A DNA stretch of 64,000 bases. Source: JAJYRX01 sp041655275 (GTDB taxonomy: Bacteria > Pseudomonadota > Gammaproteobacteria > Burkholderiales > Burkholderiaceae_B). A model generated the notes under the pieces. That model searched no databases and was not told the origin of the DNA. It saw nothing but the letters and a program-made list of their open reading frames with translations. Location of the stretch: NCBI GenBank assembly GCA_041655275.1, contig JBBAFU010000008.1, positions 1-64,000 on the forward strand, in the 5' to 3' direction. Below, in pieces: positions 34,391 to 44,065 of this stretch. The translations under genes and the position numbers were made by a program. How positions within the stretch are numbered: position 1 is the first letter of the stretch; each line of letters starts with the position of its first letter.

Positions 34391-35710
34391 TCAGCCAGGC
34401 AACTCGGAAGCATCCGCCGCAGGCCTGGTGCCGTAATGCGTGCGGACATATTCATCGACAATGCGCTTGAATTCCTCGGCGATGCCGTCACCCTTCAGCG
34501 TCACCGTGCGCTTGCCATCCACAAACACCGGCGCGGCGGGCACCTCTCCCGTGCCCGGCAGGCTGATGCCGATATCGGCATGGCGACTTTCACCGGGCCC
34601 GTTGACCACGCAGCCCATCACGGCCACATTCATGGTCTCGACGCCCGGATAACGGTGCTTCCACTCCGGCATCTGCTCGCGCAGGTAGGTCTGTACGCTG
34701 TCGGCAAGCTCCTGGAAGACAGTGCTGCTGGTACGCCCGCATCCCGGGCAGGCCACCACCATGGGGGTGAATGCACGCAGGCCCATGGTCTGCAGGATCT
34801 CCTGGGCCACCACAACCTCGCGCGTGCGATCGCCGCCCGGCTCGGGCGTCAGTGAAATACGTATGGTGTCGCCAATGCCCTGCTGCAAGAGTACGGCCAG
34901 CGCTGCAGTGGATGCCACAATGCCCTTGCTGCCCATGCCGGCCTCGGTCAGGCCCAGGTGCAGCGGATAATCACAGCGCGACGCCAGATCCTGATAGACC
35001 GTGATCAGATCCTGCACATGGCTGACCTTGCACGAGAGGACGATGGCATTGCCGGGCAAGCCCAGGGTTTCTGCACGCTGCGCATTGCTGATTGCCGATA
35101 CCACCAGGGCATCGCGCATTACCGCCTGCGCATCCCAGGGCCGGGGCCGGCTTGCGTTCTCATCCATCATGCGCGCCAGCAGCTCCTGATCGAGGCTGCC
35201 CCAGTTCACGCCGATGCGTACGGGTTTGTTGTGGCGGCAGGCCACTTCTATCATCTGCGCGAAATTGTCATCGCGGCGCCGCCCGCCACCCATGTTCCCC
35301 GGATTGATGCGATATTTGGACAAGGCCTGGGCGCAGCCGGGAAACTCGGTGAGCAGCCGGTGACCATTGTAATGAAAGTCACCCACCAGCGGCACCGCAA
35401 CACCCATGCGGTCCAGCGCCTCGCGGATTGCGGGCACGGCACGCGCGGCCTCCGGGGTGTTGACGGTGATGCGCACGAGCTCGGAACCCGCACGGGCCAG
35501 TTCGCCCACCTGCAAGGCTGTTGCCTGGACATCCGCCGTATCGGTATTGGTCATCGACTGCACCACAACCGGTGCATCGGCCCCCATGTCCACATGCTGC
35601 CCGCCCCAGCTGACTGTCAGGCGACGCGTGGGATGGCGCCCGGCGGTACCAACCGAACGGGGGCGTACACGCGGCTGTCGGGATTGCTGCGGTTGTCTTG
35701 CTGCACTCAT
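34391..35710 (-). CDS. ispG: 4-hydroxy-3-methylbut-2-en-1-yl diphosphate synthase
   Basis: 439 residues from ATG 35710, overlapping the rodZ stop. TIM-barrel part with VVVQSMTNTDTADV and the C-terminal [4Fe-4S] domain with CPGCGRT, and GCVVNGPGE near the end. It is the penultimate enzyme of the MEP isoprenoid pathway. A poorly conserved N-terminal extension of about 25 residues precedes the core. Order rodZ-ispG-hisS is typical. Confidence 0.95.
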   Translation of the reverse strand: MSAARQPQQSRQPRVRPRSVGTAGRHPTRRLTVSWGGQHVDMGADAPVVVQSMTNTDTADVQATALQVGELARAGSELVRITVNTPEAARAVPAIREALDRMGVAVPLVGDFHYNGHRLLTEFPGCAQALSKYRINPGNMGGGRRRDDNFAQMIEVACRHNKPVRIGVNWGSLDQELLARMMDENASRPRPWDAQAVMRDALVVSAISNAQRAETLGLPGNAIVLSCKVSHVQDLITVYQDLASRCDYPLHLGLTEAGMGSKGIVASTAALAVLLQQGIGDTIRISLTPEPGGDRTREVVVAQEILQTMGLRAFTPMVVACPGCGRTSSTVFQELADSVQTYLREQMPEWKHRYPGVETMNVAVMGCVVNGPGESRHADIGISLPGTGEVPAAPVFVDGKRTVTLKGDGIAEEFKRIVDEYVRTHYGTRPAADASELPG

Positions 35711-36249
35711 TTTTTCAGGGATTTCAGCCAATCGAATACCAGCCATGAATCCGGCACCCAGCCACGCTGAATGGCGTAGAACACCGCCACGAGCACCAGT
35801 GCCAGAATGACGAGCGACCAGCCCCAGTGCCCGCGCGGCGCCTCTTCATCGAGCGGCACCGAGCCGGGATCGCGGCTGCTCAGCGTCCGGTCGCCGGCAC
35901 CCGGTGGCGGCGCCGTGCCCACCTGCTCGTCAAGCAGCTGCAGCATGGCCTGCGCATCACCGTCAAGGTAGCGTACATAATTGCGCACCAGGCCCCGCAG
36001 GGACATCCCGCCCGGCAACAACTCCCAGCGTTCCTCCTCCAGGGCGGCCAGCTGGCGCTGCGAGTATTTGAGCCGCATGCTCACCTCGACCAGGCTTACA
36101 TTCTGCCGGGTTCTGAGCTCGCGCAGTTGCGCGCCCACGCCCAAGGCCTCGGCAACCAGCGGAAGCGATACATCCCGCCCCGTATCGATACCCGCCCCGG
36201 GCGGCGTGGCCGGCGCGGTGGACGGGATAGTGTGCCTTTCGTCTGTCAT
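35707..36249 (-). CDS. rodZ: RodZ-like helix-turn-helix membrane protein, short form
   Basis: 180 residues, roughly half of the usual length. A Cro-type helix-turn-helix spans about 39-95 (GAQLRELRTRQNVSLVEVS, LRGLVRNYVRYLDGD), a Pro/Gly/Ser linker follows, and one membrane helix lies at 143-161. The protein then ends 19 residues later, so the periplasmic DUF4115 domain of full-length RodZ is absent. It may still anchor MreB to the membrane. Start and stop overlap rlmN and ispG, so truncation by frameshift is unlikely. Confidence 0.82.
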   Translation of the reverse strand: MTDERHTIPSTAPATPPGAGIDTGRDVSLPLVAEALGVGAQLRELRTRQNVSLVEVSMRLKYSQRQLAALEEERWELLPGGMSLRGLVRNYVRYLDGDAQAMLQLLDEQVGTAPPPGAGDRTLSSRDPGSVPLDEEAPRGHWGWSLVILALVLVAVFYAIQRGWVPDSWLVFDWLKSLKK

Positions 36250-37415
36250 GGCCGCAATTCTTTTATGGGAGAAATGATGGCACGGTGCGGCAGGCGCTTG
36301 TCGATACGTGTCCTGTCCCTGACTTCGCCCGCCAGCTGGCCGCAGGCCGCGGCGATGTCATCACCCCGTGTCTTGCGTACTGTCGTGACGATGCCGGCAT
36401 CCATGAGCCGCTGTGCGAACGACCGGATGCGCTCCGGAGGCGAACAGCGCAGGCCCGATTGCGGAAACGGATTGAAGGGGATGAGATTGAACTTGCAGCG
36501 CACTTCACGCGCGATGGCTACCAGCGCCCGTGCCTGCTCGTCCGCATCGTTGATGCCGTCGAGCATGATGTACTCGAAAGTGATGAAGTCGCGCGGCGCC
36601 TTTTCAAGATAGCGATTGCAGGCCGCCAGCAGCTCCGCCAGCGGATACTTGCGATTCAGCGGCACGAGCCGGTCGCGCAGGGCATCGGTGGGCGCATGCA
36701 GCGACACCGCCAGCGCCACCGGGCAATCATTGCGCAGGCGGTCGATCATGGGTACAACGCCCGATGTCGACACCGTCACACGCCGGCGGGAAAGTCCATA
36801 GGCGTTGTCATCGAGCATGAGGCGCAGGGCCGGCACAAGCTGGTCATAGTTGAGCAGCGGCTCGCCCATGCCCATCATGACTACATTGCTGATGCTGCGC
36901 TCGCCGGGTTGCAGACCGGCCCCGCCGGTGCGTGCCATGCCGGGCCGGGCATCCAGCACGCGCAATGCATGCCAGAGCTGACCGATGATTTCAGCGCTGG
37001 TGAGATTGCGATTGAAACCCTGGTAGCCGGTGGAGCAGAACGGGCAGGCCACCGTGCAGCCCGCCTGGCTGGAAATACACAGGGTGCCGCGATCATCCTC
37101 GGGGATGAAGACCGCCTCGACGGCATTGCCCGCGCCCACATCGAACAGCCACTTGCAGGTGCCGTCGGCCGAAGCCTGCTCGGTCGTCACTGCCGGCGCC
37201 TCGATAACGCAGCGCCCGGCGAGTTGCGCGCGGAAACTGCGCGCCAGATCCGTCATCGCCTCGAACGAGGCCTCACCCCGCTGGTGCACCCAGCGCATCA
37301 GCTGGCGGGCACGGAAAGGCTTGCCGCCCAGCTCGCCCACAAAGGCCAGCAGTGCGGCATCATCCATGCCCAGCAGATTGATGGGCGCAGGCGTTTCGGA
37401 GGCGGGACTCGTCAT
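36246..37415 (-). CDS. rlmN: Dual-specificity 23S rRNA/tRNA adenine C2 methyltransferase RlmN
   Basis: 389 residues. The radical-SAM triplet is CTVACPFC (CxxxCxxC), preceded by TLCISSQAG. The second catalytic cysteine lies in the C-terminal VRKTRGDDIAAACGQL segment. It methylates A2503 of 23S rRNA and A37 of some tRNAs. It lies 23 bases after ndk and overlaps rodZ; the pilW/pilF gene often present between rlmN and rodZ is missing. Confidence 0.95.
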   Translation of the reverse strand: MTSPASETPAPINLLGMDDAALLAFVGELGGKPFRARQLMRWVHQRGEASFEAMTDLARSFRAQLAGRCVIEAPAVTTEQASADGTCKWLFDVGAGNAVEAVFIPEDDRGTLCISSQAGCTVACPFCSTGYQGFNRNLTSAEIIGQLWHALRVLDARPGMARTGGAGLQPGERSISNVVMMGMGEPLLNYDQLVPALRLMLDDNAYGLSRRRVTVSTSGVVPMIDRLRNDCPVALAVSLHAPTDALRDRLVPLNRKYPLAELLAACNRYLEKAPRDFITFEYIMLDGINDADEQARALVAIAREVRCKFNLIPFNPFPQSGLRCSPPERIRSFAQRLMDAGIVTTVRKTRGDDIAAACGQLAGEVRDRTRIDKRLPHRAIISPIKELRP

Positions 37416-37438
37416 GACGGAGGGCGACTGCAGCCGTA

Positions 37439-37864
37439 TCAGCGGCTGCAGATCTGGCTTTCGGAAAAGAAGAAGGCGACTTCGACGGCCGCCGTCTCGG
37501 GCGAGTCGGAGCCATGCACGGCGTTGGCGTCGATGCTTTCTGCAAAATCGGCGCGGATGGTGCCGGCGGCAGCCTCCCTGGGATTGGTGGCACCCATGAG
37601 CTCGCGATTGCGGGCGATGGCATTTTCCCCTTCGAGCACCTGCACGAATACCGGACCGGAAACCATGAAGTCAACCAGATCCCTGTAGAATGGGCGCTCC
37701 TTGTGCACGGCGTAGAAACGCTCGGCCTCGGTGCGCGACAATTGCTGCAGACGGGCGGCAACAACCACCAGGCCGGCCTGCTCGAAGCGCGAGATGATCT
37801 GGCCGATGACATTCTTGCCGACGGCATCGGGCTTGATGATGGAAAGGGTACGTTCAATGGCCAT
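37439..37864 (-). CDS. ndk: Nucleoside diphosphate kinase
   Basis: 141 residues of the normal size, starting ERTLSIIKPDAVGKNVIGQI, with the active-site histidine in NAVHGSDSPETA. It transfers phosphate between NTPs and NDPs. First gene of the long minus-strand housekeeping block. Confidence 0.97.
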   Translation of the reverse strand: MAIERTLSIIKPDAVGKNVIGQIISRFEQAGLVVVAARLQQLSRTEAERFYAVHKERPFYRDLVDFMVSGPVFVQVLEGENAIARNRELMGATNPREAAAGTIRADFAESIDANAVHGSDSPETAAVEVAFFFSESQICSR

Positions 37865-38042
37865 AGGGACAGACTTCCGAAAATGTTATCTTGATGGGCG
37901 GCAGAAAACGTTTTGCCGGATATGGGTGAAAGCCCTTGATTTTACCACGCGATTCGACGCCGCCCGCCTGCAGCCGCAGGGTCGTAAAATGGGTCTTCAT
38001 CCAGATTTTCCCGATTCCCTCCCGACTCCCTGATAACCGCCC
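37865..38042. promoter_or_regulatory. Divergent ndk/valS intergenic region
   Basis: For ndk the minus strand contains an extended -10, TG-G-TAAAAT (37939-37947), without a clear -35. For valS a TAAAAT lies at 37985-37990, also with a weak -35. Both are low-confidence calls; no hairpin with a U-run or small gene was seen. Confidence 0.35.
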
Positions 38043-40913
38043 ATGATGCCACACGCTGACGAATTGCCGAAAAGCTTTGAACCCGAAGAAATCGAAAAAC
38101 GCTGGTATGCGCACTGGGAGGCCCAGAATCTGTTCCGCGGCGGCCGCCATGTGGTGACTGCCGGAAGCGACAGCGAGTCGCCTGCCGGCACGCCACCCTC
38201 TTCACCATTTGTCATCCAGTTCCCGCCGCCCAATGTGACCGGCACGCTGCACATGGGGCACGCCTTCAACCAGACCATCATGGATGGCCTCATCCGCTAT
38301 CACCGCATGCGCGGTGCCGACACCGTCTTCGTGCCGGGCACAGACCATGCAGGCATTGCCACGCAGATTGTGGTCGAGCGCCAGCTCGACGCCGAAGGCG
38401 TGTCGCGCCACGACCTGGGCCGGGAAAAGTTCGTCGAGCGCGTCTGGCAATGGAAGGAGACTTCAGGCAGCGCCATCACGCAACAATTCCGGCGCCTGGG
38501 CGCTTCGGCGGACTGGGACCGTGAATATTTCACCATGGACGAGCGGCTTTCGGCCGGCGTGCGCGAGACCTTTGTGCGCCTGTATGACCAGGGCCTCATC
38601 TATCGTGGCAAACGTCTTGTGAACTGGGACCCGGTACTCGGCACGGCCGTCTCCGATCTGGAAGTCGTCAGCGCCGAAGAGGAAGGCCATCTCTGGGAGA
38701 TCCGCTACCCCCTGGAGCAGCCCGTCGGTGATATTGAATACCTGGTCGTGGCCACCACGCGCCCGGAAACCATGCTGGGCGACGTGGCCGTCATGGTGCA
38801 TCCCGAAGACGAGCGCTACCGCCATCTGGTCGGACGGCACGTGATCCTGCCGCTGGTCGGGCGCCGCCTTCCGGTGATCGCCGACGATTATGTCGATCCA
38901 GAATTCGGCACCGGCGTCGTCAAGGTGACGCCGGCGCATGACTTCAACGACCATGCCGTCGGACAGCGCCACGGCCTGGAACAGATCAGCATCCTCACGC
39001 TGGATGCGCGCATTGCCGATACCGCGCCCGAAGCCTACCGGGGTATGGATCGCTTCGAGGCCAGGGAGCGTATCATTGCCGATCTGAAGGCACAGAACGT
39101 GCTGCAGGCCGCGAAGCCGCACCGCATGATGGTACCCAGGGGGGATCGCAGCAACGCCGTCATCGAACCCATGCTGACCGACCAGTGGTTTGTCGCCATG
39201 AGCAAGCCGGCACCCGCCGACAGCCTGCATCCGGGCAAGAGCATCACCCAGGTGGCACTCGAGGTCGTGGCTGACGGCCGCGTCCGTTTCTTTCCGGAAA
39301 ACTGGGCCAACACCTACAACCAGTGGCTGGAGAACATCCAGGACTGGTGCATTTCGCGCCAACTGTGGTGGGGGCACCAGATTCCCGCCTGGTATGCAGC
39401 AGACGGGCAGATCTTCGTCGGCCGGGACGAAGCCGAGGCGCAGGCGCGCGCGCGCGCCGCCGGTGTCACCGGTACGCTGCGTCGTGACGAAGATGTACTC
39501 GACACCTGGTTTTCCTCCGCTCTCGTACCCTTCACCACCATGGGCTGGCCCGAGCAGACCCCGGATCTCGAGCGCTATCTGCCATCGAGCGTTCTCGTCA
39601 CAGGCTTCGACATCATCTTCTTCTGGGTGGCCAGGATGGTGATGATGAGCATGCACTTTACCGGCAAAGTGCCTTTTCGCCATGTCTATGTGCACGGGCT
39701 CGTCTGCGACATGAATGGCAAGAAGATGAGCAAATCGCGCGGCAACACCATAGACCCGGTCGATCTCATCGACGGTATCGGTCTGGACGCCCTGCTCGAG
39801 AAGCGCAGCACCGGACTGATGAATCCCCGCCAGGCCGAGCAGATCCGCAAGCGCACGCGCAAGGACTATCCCCTGGGATTCCCGGCCTACGGCACCGATG
39901 CGCTGCGCTTCACCATGGCGGCCTATGCCAGTCTGGGACGCAACATCAACTTCGATCTGAAACGCTGCGAGGGCTATCGCAACTTCTGCAACAAGCTCTG
40001 GAATGCGACCCGCTTCGTGCTCATGAACACCCGGGCGCATGCAGCCGGCGACCTTGCGGCCACCATCGATGCGAGCGCCCTGTCGCAGGCCGATCGCTGG
40101 ATCATGAGCCGCCTGCAGACGCTCGAAGAGACGGTGGCCCGCGGCTTTGCGGAATACCGCTTCGACAACATCGCCAACGCCATCTATCACTACGTCTGGG
40201 ATGAATACTGCGACTGGTATCTGGAGATGGCGAAAGTGCAGCTGCAACAGGGCACGCCCGAGGCCGCCCTGGCAACACGGCGCACACTGATCCGCGTGCT
40301 CGAGGCCGTGCTGCGCCTGGCACACCCCCTCATCCCCTTCATCACGGAAGAGCTCTGGCAGAAAGTGTCGGTCGTGGCCGGCAAGCGCGAGGCCGGCGAA
40401 ACGGCCAGCATCTCGGTACAGCCCTATCCCCGGGCCGATGCCGCCAATCGTGATCCCGACGCCGAGGAAGCCATCGACACGCTGCGCCGGCAGGTGGATG
40501 CGATTCGTGCCTTGCGCGGTGAGATGAAGCTCTCGCCCGGGCAGAAAGTGGCCCTGATCGCCCGGGGCGACGCCGCGGAACTGACGCGCAACCAGGCGTA
40601 TCTGATGGCACTGGCACGCCTGGAGAAGGTGGAGATCGTGGATCAGCTGCCCGATGCCGGTGCCCCGGTGCAGGTGGTGGGCACGACACATCTCATGCTG
40701 GATGTACCCATCGACATTGCCGCCGAGCGCGAGCGGCTGGAGCGCGAACTGGCCCGTTTGCAGGCCGAGATCGACAAGGCCGGCGCCAAGCTGGACAATG
40801 CCGGCTTTGTGGCCAAGGCACCGGCTGCGGTCGTGGAGCAGGAGCGCAAACGACTGGCGGACTTCGGTGAAACCCACAGCAAGGTGAGCGCGCAGCTGGC
40901 CCGGCTGGGTTGA
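38043..40913 (+). CDS. valS: Valyl-tRNA synthetase
   Basis: 956 residues. The class I signature HMGH is at 70-73 (NVTGTLHMGHAFNQ) and KMSKS at about 560-566. The editing domain lies between them, and a C-terminal coiled-coil arm (RERLERELARLQAEIDKAGAK) closes the protein. Normal length. It is transcribed alone and converges with trmD, leaving a 35-base gap without a clear terminator. Confidence 0.97.
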   Translation: MMPHADELPKSFEPEEIEKRWYAHWEAQNLFRGGRHVVTAGSDSESPAGTPPSSPFVIQFPPPNVTGTLHMGHAFNQTIMDGLIRYHRMRGADTVFVPGTDHAGIATQIVVERQLDAEGVSRHDLGREKFVERVWQWKETSGSAITQQFRRLGASADWDREYFTMDERLSAGVRETFVRLYDQGLIYRGKRLVNWDPVLGTAVSDLEVVSAEEEGHLWEIRYPLEQPVGDIEYLVVATTRPETMLGDVAVMVHPEDERYRHLVGRHVILPLVGRRLPVIADDYVDPEFGTGVVKVTPAHDFNDHAVGQRHGLEQISILTLDARIADTAPEAYRGMDRFEARERIIADLKAQNVLQAAKPHRMMVPRGDRSNAVIEPMLTDQWFVAMSKPAPADSLHPGKSITQVALEVVADGRVRFFPENWANTYNQWLENIQDWCISRQLWWGHQIPAWYAADGQIFVGRDEAEAQARARAAGVTGTLRRDEDVLDTWFSSALVPFTTMGWPEQTPDLERYLPSSVLVTGFDIIFFWVARMVMMSMHFTGKVPFRHVYVHGLVCDMNGKKMSKSRGNTIDPVDLIDGIGLDALLEKRSTGLMNPRQAEQIRKRTRKDYPLGFPAYGTDALRFTMAAYASLGRNINFDLKRCEGYRNFCNKLWNATRFVLMNTRAHAAGDLAATIDASALSQADRWIMSRLQTLEETVARGFAEYRFDNIANAIYHYVWDEYCDWYLEMAKVQLQQGTPEAALATRRTLIRVLEAVLRLAHPLIPFITEELWQKVSVVAGKREAGETASISVQPYPRADAANRDPDAEEAIDTLRRQVDAIRALRGEMKLSPGQKVALIARGDAAELTRNQAYLMALARLEKVEIVDQLPDAGAPVQVVGTTHLMLDVPIDIAAERERLERELARLQAEIDKAGAKLDNAGFVAKAPAAVVEQERKRLADFGETHSKVSAQLARLG

Positions 40914-40948
40914 GCAGCCGGGTTGAGTGGAGCGACGCCCCCGGACCC

Positions 40949-41716
40949 TCAGGCCGGCGGCATGGTGGACAGCACAGCCTCATCCTCGGGGGTGAGCAGG
41001 CCGGCGGCGCGTGCCTGCTCTATGAGGCCGGGGCGCCGCGCCAGCGTGAGGCGCAGGCTCTGGTCGCGGCGCCAGCGCTCGATGCGGGCGTGATCGCCGG
41101 AGCGCAGGACCTCGGGCACGATCCGGCCTTCATAGTTCTCCGGGCGTGTGTAATGCGGACTGTCGAGCAGGCCGCTCAGACCGGGCTGGAATGAATCCTG
41201 GGCTGCCGATTCGGCGTGTCCCAGCACGCCGGGCAGCAGGCGCACCGTCGCATCCATCACGGCAAGCGCGGCGATCTCTCCACCCGACAGCACGAAATCA
41301 CCCAGGGACAGCTCGGATGTGACGCAGCGTTCTATGAAACGCTGATCCACGCCTTCATAGCGGCCACAGACCAGAATGCAACCGGAGCCCCGGGAAAATG
41401 CGAGTGCCTGTTCCTGGGAAAACGGCCGCCCTGCCGGGCTGAGCAGGACGACGGGCACCGGGGCATCTCCGCGTTGTGCCTTGGCGGCGAATACCGCGCG
41501 CTCCAGCGGTGCGGGCTGCATGACCATGCCGGGCCCGCCGCCATAGGGCCGGTCATCGACGCGCCGATGAATGTCCTCACTGAAATCGCGCGGATTCCAG
41601 GTGTGCAGGGACCACAGTCCCTGGGCATGTGCGCGGCCGCTGACCCCCTGATCACGCAGCAGGGAAAACATTTCTGGAAAAAGGGAAATAACGTCAAAGC
41701 GAATGTCAAAACCCAT
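40949..41716 (-). CDS. trmD: tRNA (guanine-37-N1)-methyltransferase
   Basis: 255 residues from ATG 41716. SPOUT fold with RFDVISLFPEMF, the conserved DDRPYGGGPGMVM and the trefoil-knot segment SLGDFVLSGGEIAAL. It methylates G37 beside the anticodon. It is third in rpsP-rimM-trmD; the usual next gene, rplS, does not follow, since valS converges here. Confidence 0.95.
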   Translation of the reverse strand: MGFDIRFDVISLFPEMFSLLRDQGVSGRAHAQGLWSLHTWNPRDFSEDIHRRVDDRPYGGGPGMVMQPAPLERAVFAAKAQRGDAPVPVVLLSPAGRPFSQEQALAFSRGSGCILVCGRYEGVDQRFIERCVTSELSLGDFVLSGGEIAALAVMDATVRLLPGVLGHAESAAQDSFQPGLSGLLDSPHYTRPENYEGRIVPEVLRSGDHARIERWRRDQSLRLTLARRPGLIEQARAAGLLTPEDEAVLSTMPPA

Positions 41717-41735
41717 GGCCCTGCCCCGGGTCCGG

Positions 41736-42374
41736 CTAGTCGTCGACGGGCCAGTTGCTGAACAGCCTGCGCCCGGGAAGATCGACGGTGTGCACATGCG
41801 CCGCCACATAGGGGACCAGAACCTCCTTCAGGCGCCCTTTCGCATCCATACAGGGTTCGAGTGTGCCGTCCGGGTTCTCGCGCATGCGATCGACCTGCAA
41901 TATCCCATGGGCACCATTGTCCATCACCGCACGCACCGTACCGATGAGCACGGCATGCGCCTCGGGATCGCCGGCATCGGATTCGCCGTACACCCGGCAG
42001 CCGATCAGGTCCACCCAATAGGTCTCGTTTTCCTCGAGCGGCGGAAAATCTTCACGCGCGACGCTGATCGTCCAGCCCTTGAGCTCGAGCGCCTGGTCAC
42101 GATCGTCCAGCCCTTTCAGCCGGGCGATAAGGCTATCGCCATGCGGACGCACGCGCTCGGGCTCCGCCTGGCGCACCAACGCAAGATCGCCCGCAGCCGT
42201 GGCGGGCGATCTGAGCATCCAGCGGGATGTGGCAAGCAGGGTGGGCGCACCTTCGGAATACGGCCGGATCCGGATCCAGCCCCGCACGCCGTGGGCGCCG
42301 GAAATCCGCCCCAGCTCGACCAGGGCATCACCCACCGGAGCATCACCAGAAGGCAGACCCGGCGAGCCGGCCAA
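41736..42374 (-). CDS. rimM: 16S rRNA processing protein RimM
   Basis: 212 residues. RimM domain with VELGRISGAHGVRGWIRI, then a PRC-barrel with YWVDLIGCRVY. It assists 30S head maturation. The apparent start is TTG directly after the rpsP stop, with GAGG upstream; a GTG at 42335 would also keep the conserved part. Confidence 0.93.
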   Translation of the reverse strand: MAGSPGLPSGDAPVGDALVELGRISGAHGVRGWIRIRPYSEGAPTLLATSRWMLRSPATAAGDLALVRQAEPERVRPHGDSLIARLKGLDDRDQALELKGWTISVAREDFPPLEENETYWVDLIGCRVYGESDAGDPEAHAVLIGTVRAVMDNGAHGILQVDRMRENPDGTLEPCMDAKGRLKEVLVPYVAAHVHTVDLPGRRLFSNWPVDD

Positions 42375-42635
42375 TCAGGCCTCTGCGGTTTGTGCCCCGG
42401 TGTATTCCTTGATCAGGCGGGCAACCGTGGGCGAAACCTGGGCGCCGTTGTCCTTCCAGTACTGGACCCGGTCCATTGCCAGACGGATACCTTCCTGACC
42501 ATCACCGGCCAGCGGATTATAGAAACCCAGGCGCTCGATGAAACGGCCATCGCGACGATTGCGCGAATCAGCCGCAACCACATTGTAGAACGGGCGCTTC
42601 TTCGAGCCTCCGCGGGTCAAGCGAACCACAACCAT
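42375..42635 (-). CDS. rpsP: 30S ribosomal protein bS16
   Basis: 86 residues: MVVVRLTRGGSKKRPFYNVV, ERLGFYNPLAG, KDNGAQVSPTVARLIK. Standard length. First gene of the rpsP-rimM-trmD operon, with AAGGA before the start and a good promoter upstream. Confidence 0.97.
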   Translation of the reverse strand: MVVVRLTRGGSKKRPFYNVVAADSRNRRDGRFIERLGFYNPLAGDGQEGIRLAMDRVQYWKDNGAQVSPTVARLIKEYTGAQTAEA

Positions 42636-42671
42636 GGAAAGTCCTTATGAGTTTGTTTTGCAAAGCCATGC

Positions 42672-42701
42672 ATTGTAGCATTGCGCTGGATTGGGTGACA
42701 A
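42672..42701 (-). promoter_or_regulatory. rpsP promoter
   Basis: Minus strand: -35 TTGTCA (42696-42701), 18-base spacer, -10 TACAAT (42672-42677). Initiation near 42665 would leave about 30 bases before rpsP. It lies 25 bases past the ectD stop, with no terminator seen between, so ect transcripts may also run into rpsP. Confidence 0.6.
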
Positions 42702-42726
42702 GGAGCGTTGACAGCGCCCGCACCTG

Positions 42727-43632
42727 TCAGATGGACACCGCCTGCACAGGCCGCAACGGCGTGAAATGCTCGCGCGTCGCGATGTATTCCGGGCGTGGTG
42801 CCAGGCCATGTCTTGGCGCTGCGAGTGTATTTTCCACACTGTTGTATACCATGAAGACATTGGCCCGGGGCCAGGGCGAAATGTTGCCTGCCGAGCCATG
42901 CATGGTATTGCAATCGAAGAAGATGACGGAACCCGCGCGGGCGAGTACCGGCTCGATACCGCCCTGCTCCACCAGCAGGCTCAAGCTCAAGGGATCGGGT
43001 ACACCGTATTCCTGCTTGCGCAGGGATTGGCGATAATGCTCGTCCGGTGTTTCACCGATGCAGGATATGAAGTGCAGGTGCGAGCCCGGCACCAGCATCA
43101 GCGGGCCGTTGCAGGCATTGTTGTCGGTCAGCAGGACGGAGCAGCTCAGGGCGCGCATGGCGGGCATGCCATCTTCCACATGCCAGGTCTCGAAATCCGA
43201 GTGCCAGTAGAATTCCTTGCCGTTGAAGCCCGGCTTGTAGTTCACCCGGGACTGGTGGATATAGACCTCGGAGCCCAGGATCTGGCGTGCAACATCGAGC
43301 AGGCGCGGGTCGCGTGCAAGGGCGGCGATGCGCTCGCTGAGCGCATGCACCCGGAACACCGAACGCACTTCATTGCTGCCGGGCTCCGCCACGGCTTCGG
43401 GCAGGCGTGCGATGGCATCATCGCCGCGCAGATGATCCATTTCCCGTACCAGACCGGCAATCTCGCCGGCGTCGAAGACATCGTGCATGACCAGAAAGCC
43501 ATTGTCTTCGTAGCGGCCCAGCCGTTCGCGATCCAGTGCCCGGGCATATTCACCGGCGCCATAGACGACGGGATCCTGGCGCGCGATGATGGCTGCGCCC
43601 CGGTCCGTGCGTGACGGATAATTCTCGCTCAT
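42727..43632 (-). CDS. ectD: Ectoine hydroxylase
   Basis: 301 residues from ATG 43632 with AGGAG upstream. Non-heme Fe(II)/2-oxoglutarate dioxygenase: the metal-binding HxD is in WHSDFETWHVEDGMP and the distal histidine in HGSAGNISPWPR. The family signature around YKPGFNGKEFYWHSD is complete. It converts ectoine to 5-hydroxyectoine. Last gene of ectABCD, 35 bases after ectC. Confidence 0.95.
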   Translation of the reverse strand: MSENYPSRTDRGAAIIARQDPVVYGAGEYARALDRERLGRYEDNGFLVMHDVFDAGEIAGLVREMDHLRGDDAIARLPEAVAEPGSNEVRSVFRVHALSERIAALARDPRLLDVARQILGSEVYIHQSRVNYKPGFNGKEFYWHSDFETWHVEDGMPAMRALSCSVLLTDNNACNGPLMLVPGSHLHFISCIGETPDEHYRQSLRKQEYGVPDPLSLSLLVEQGGIEPVLARAGSVIFFDCNTMHGSAGNISPWPRANVFMVYNSVENTLAAPRHGLAPRPEYIATREHFTPLRPVQAVSI

Positions 43633-43667
43633 GATGGATCTCCTGATGAGATGGTTCACAGTAGGTA

Positions 43668-44063
43668 TCATTCCTCGTCCGTGACCAGCGGATACACTCC
43701 GCCGGCGTCGTGCACTTCCTTGCCGGTCAGCGGCGGATTGAAGACGCAGATCACACGCAAGGGCTCGCGCCCGCCGCGCAGCCAGTGCTCATCATGCTCG
43801 TCGAGCGCATAGACGACACCGGGGCCCAGGGCGTACTTGCGCCCGTCGGCCACGGTCTCGATCTCGCCGTCACCCTCGATGCACCAGACAGCCTCCAGGT
43901 GATTGCGGTAATGGATGTGCGTTTCCGTCCCCGGAAAGATGATGGTCTCGTGAAAGGAGAACCCCATGCCGTCCTTCTTCAGCAGCACGCGGCGGCTGAC
44001 CCAGTTCTCGGTGCGCACCTCGTCTTCGGTGCCGATCACATCCCTGATGTTCCTGACGATCAT
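43668..44063 (-). CDS. ectC: L-ectoine synthase
   Basis: 131 residues, a cupin of normal length. It begins MIVRNIRDVIGTEDEV and carries HIHYRNHLEAVWCIEGDGE and YALDEHDEHWLRGG, the EctC pattern. It closes the ring of N-gamma-acetyl-diaminobutyrate to ectoine. Two bases separate it from ectB. Confidence 0.96.
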   Translation of the reverse strand: MIVRNIRDVIGTEDEVRTENWVSRRVLLKKDGMGFSFHETIIFPGTETHIHYRNHLEAVWCIEGDGEIETVADGRKYALGPGVVYALDEHDEHWLRGGREPLRVICVFNPPLTGKEVHDAGGVYPLVTDEE

Positions 44064-44065
44064 GA

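Noticed and set aside
38463..40877. 804-codon open frame on the minus strand
   Set aside because: It lies wholly opposite valS, has no family signature and is His/Gly/Asp-rich as expected for an antisense frame in GC-rich DNA.
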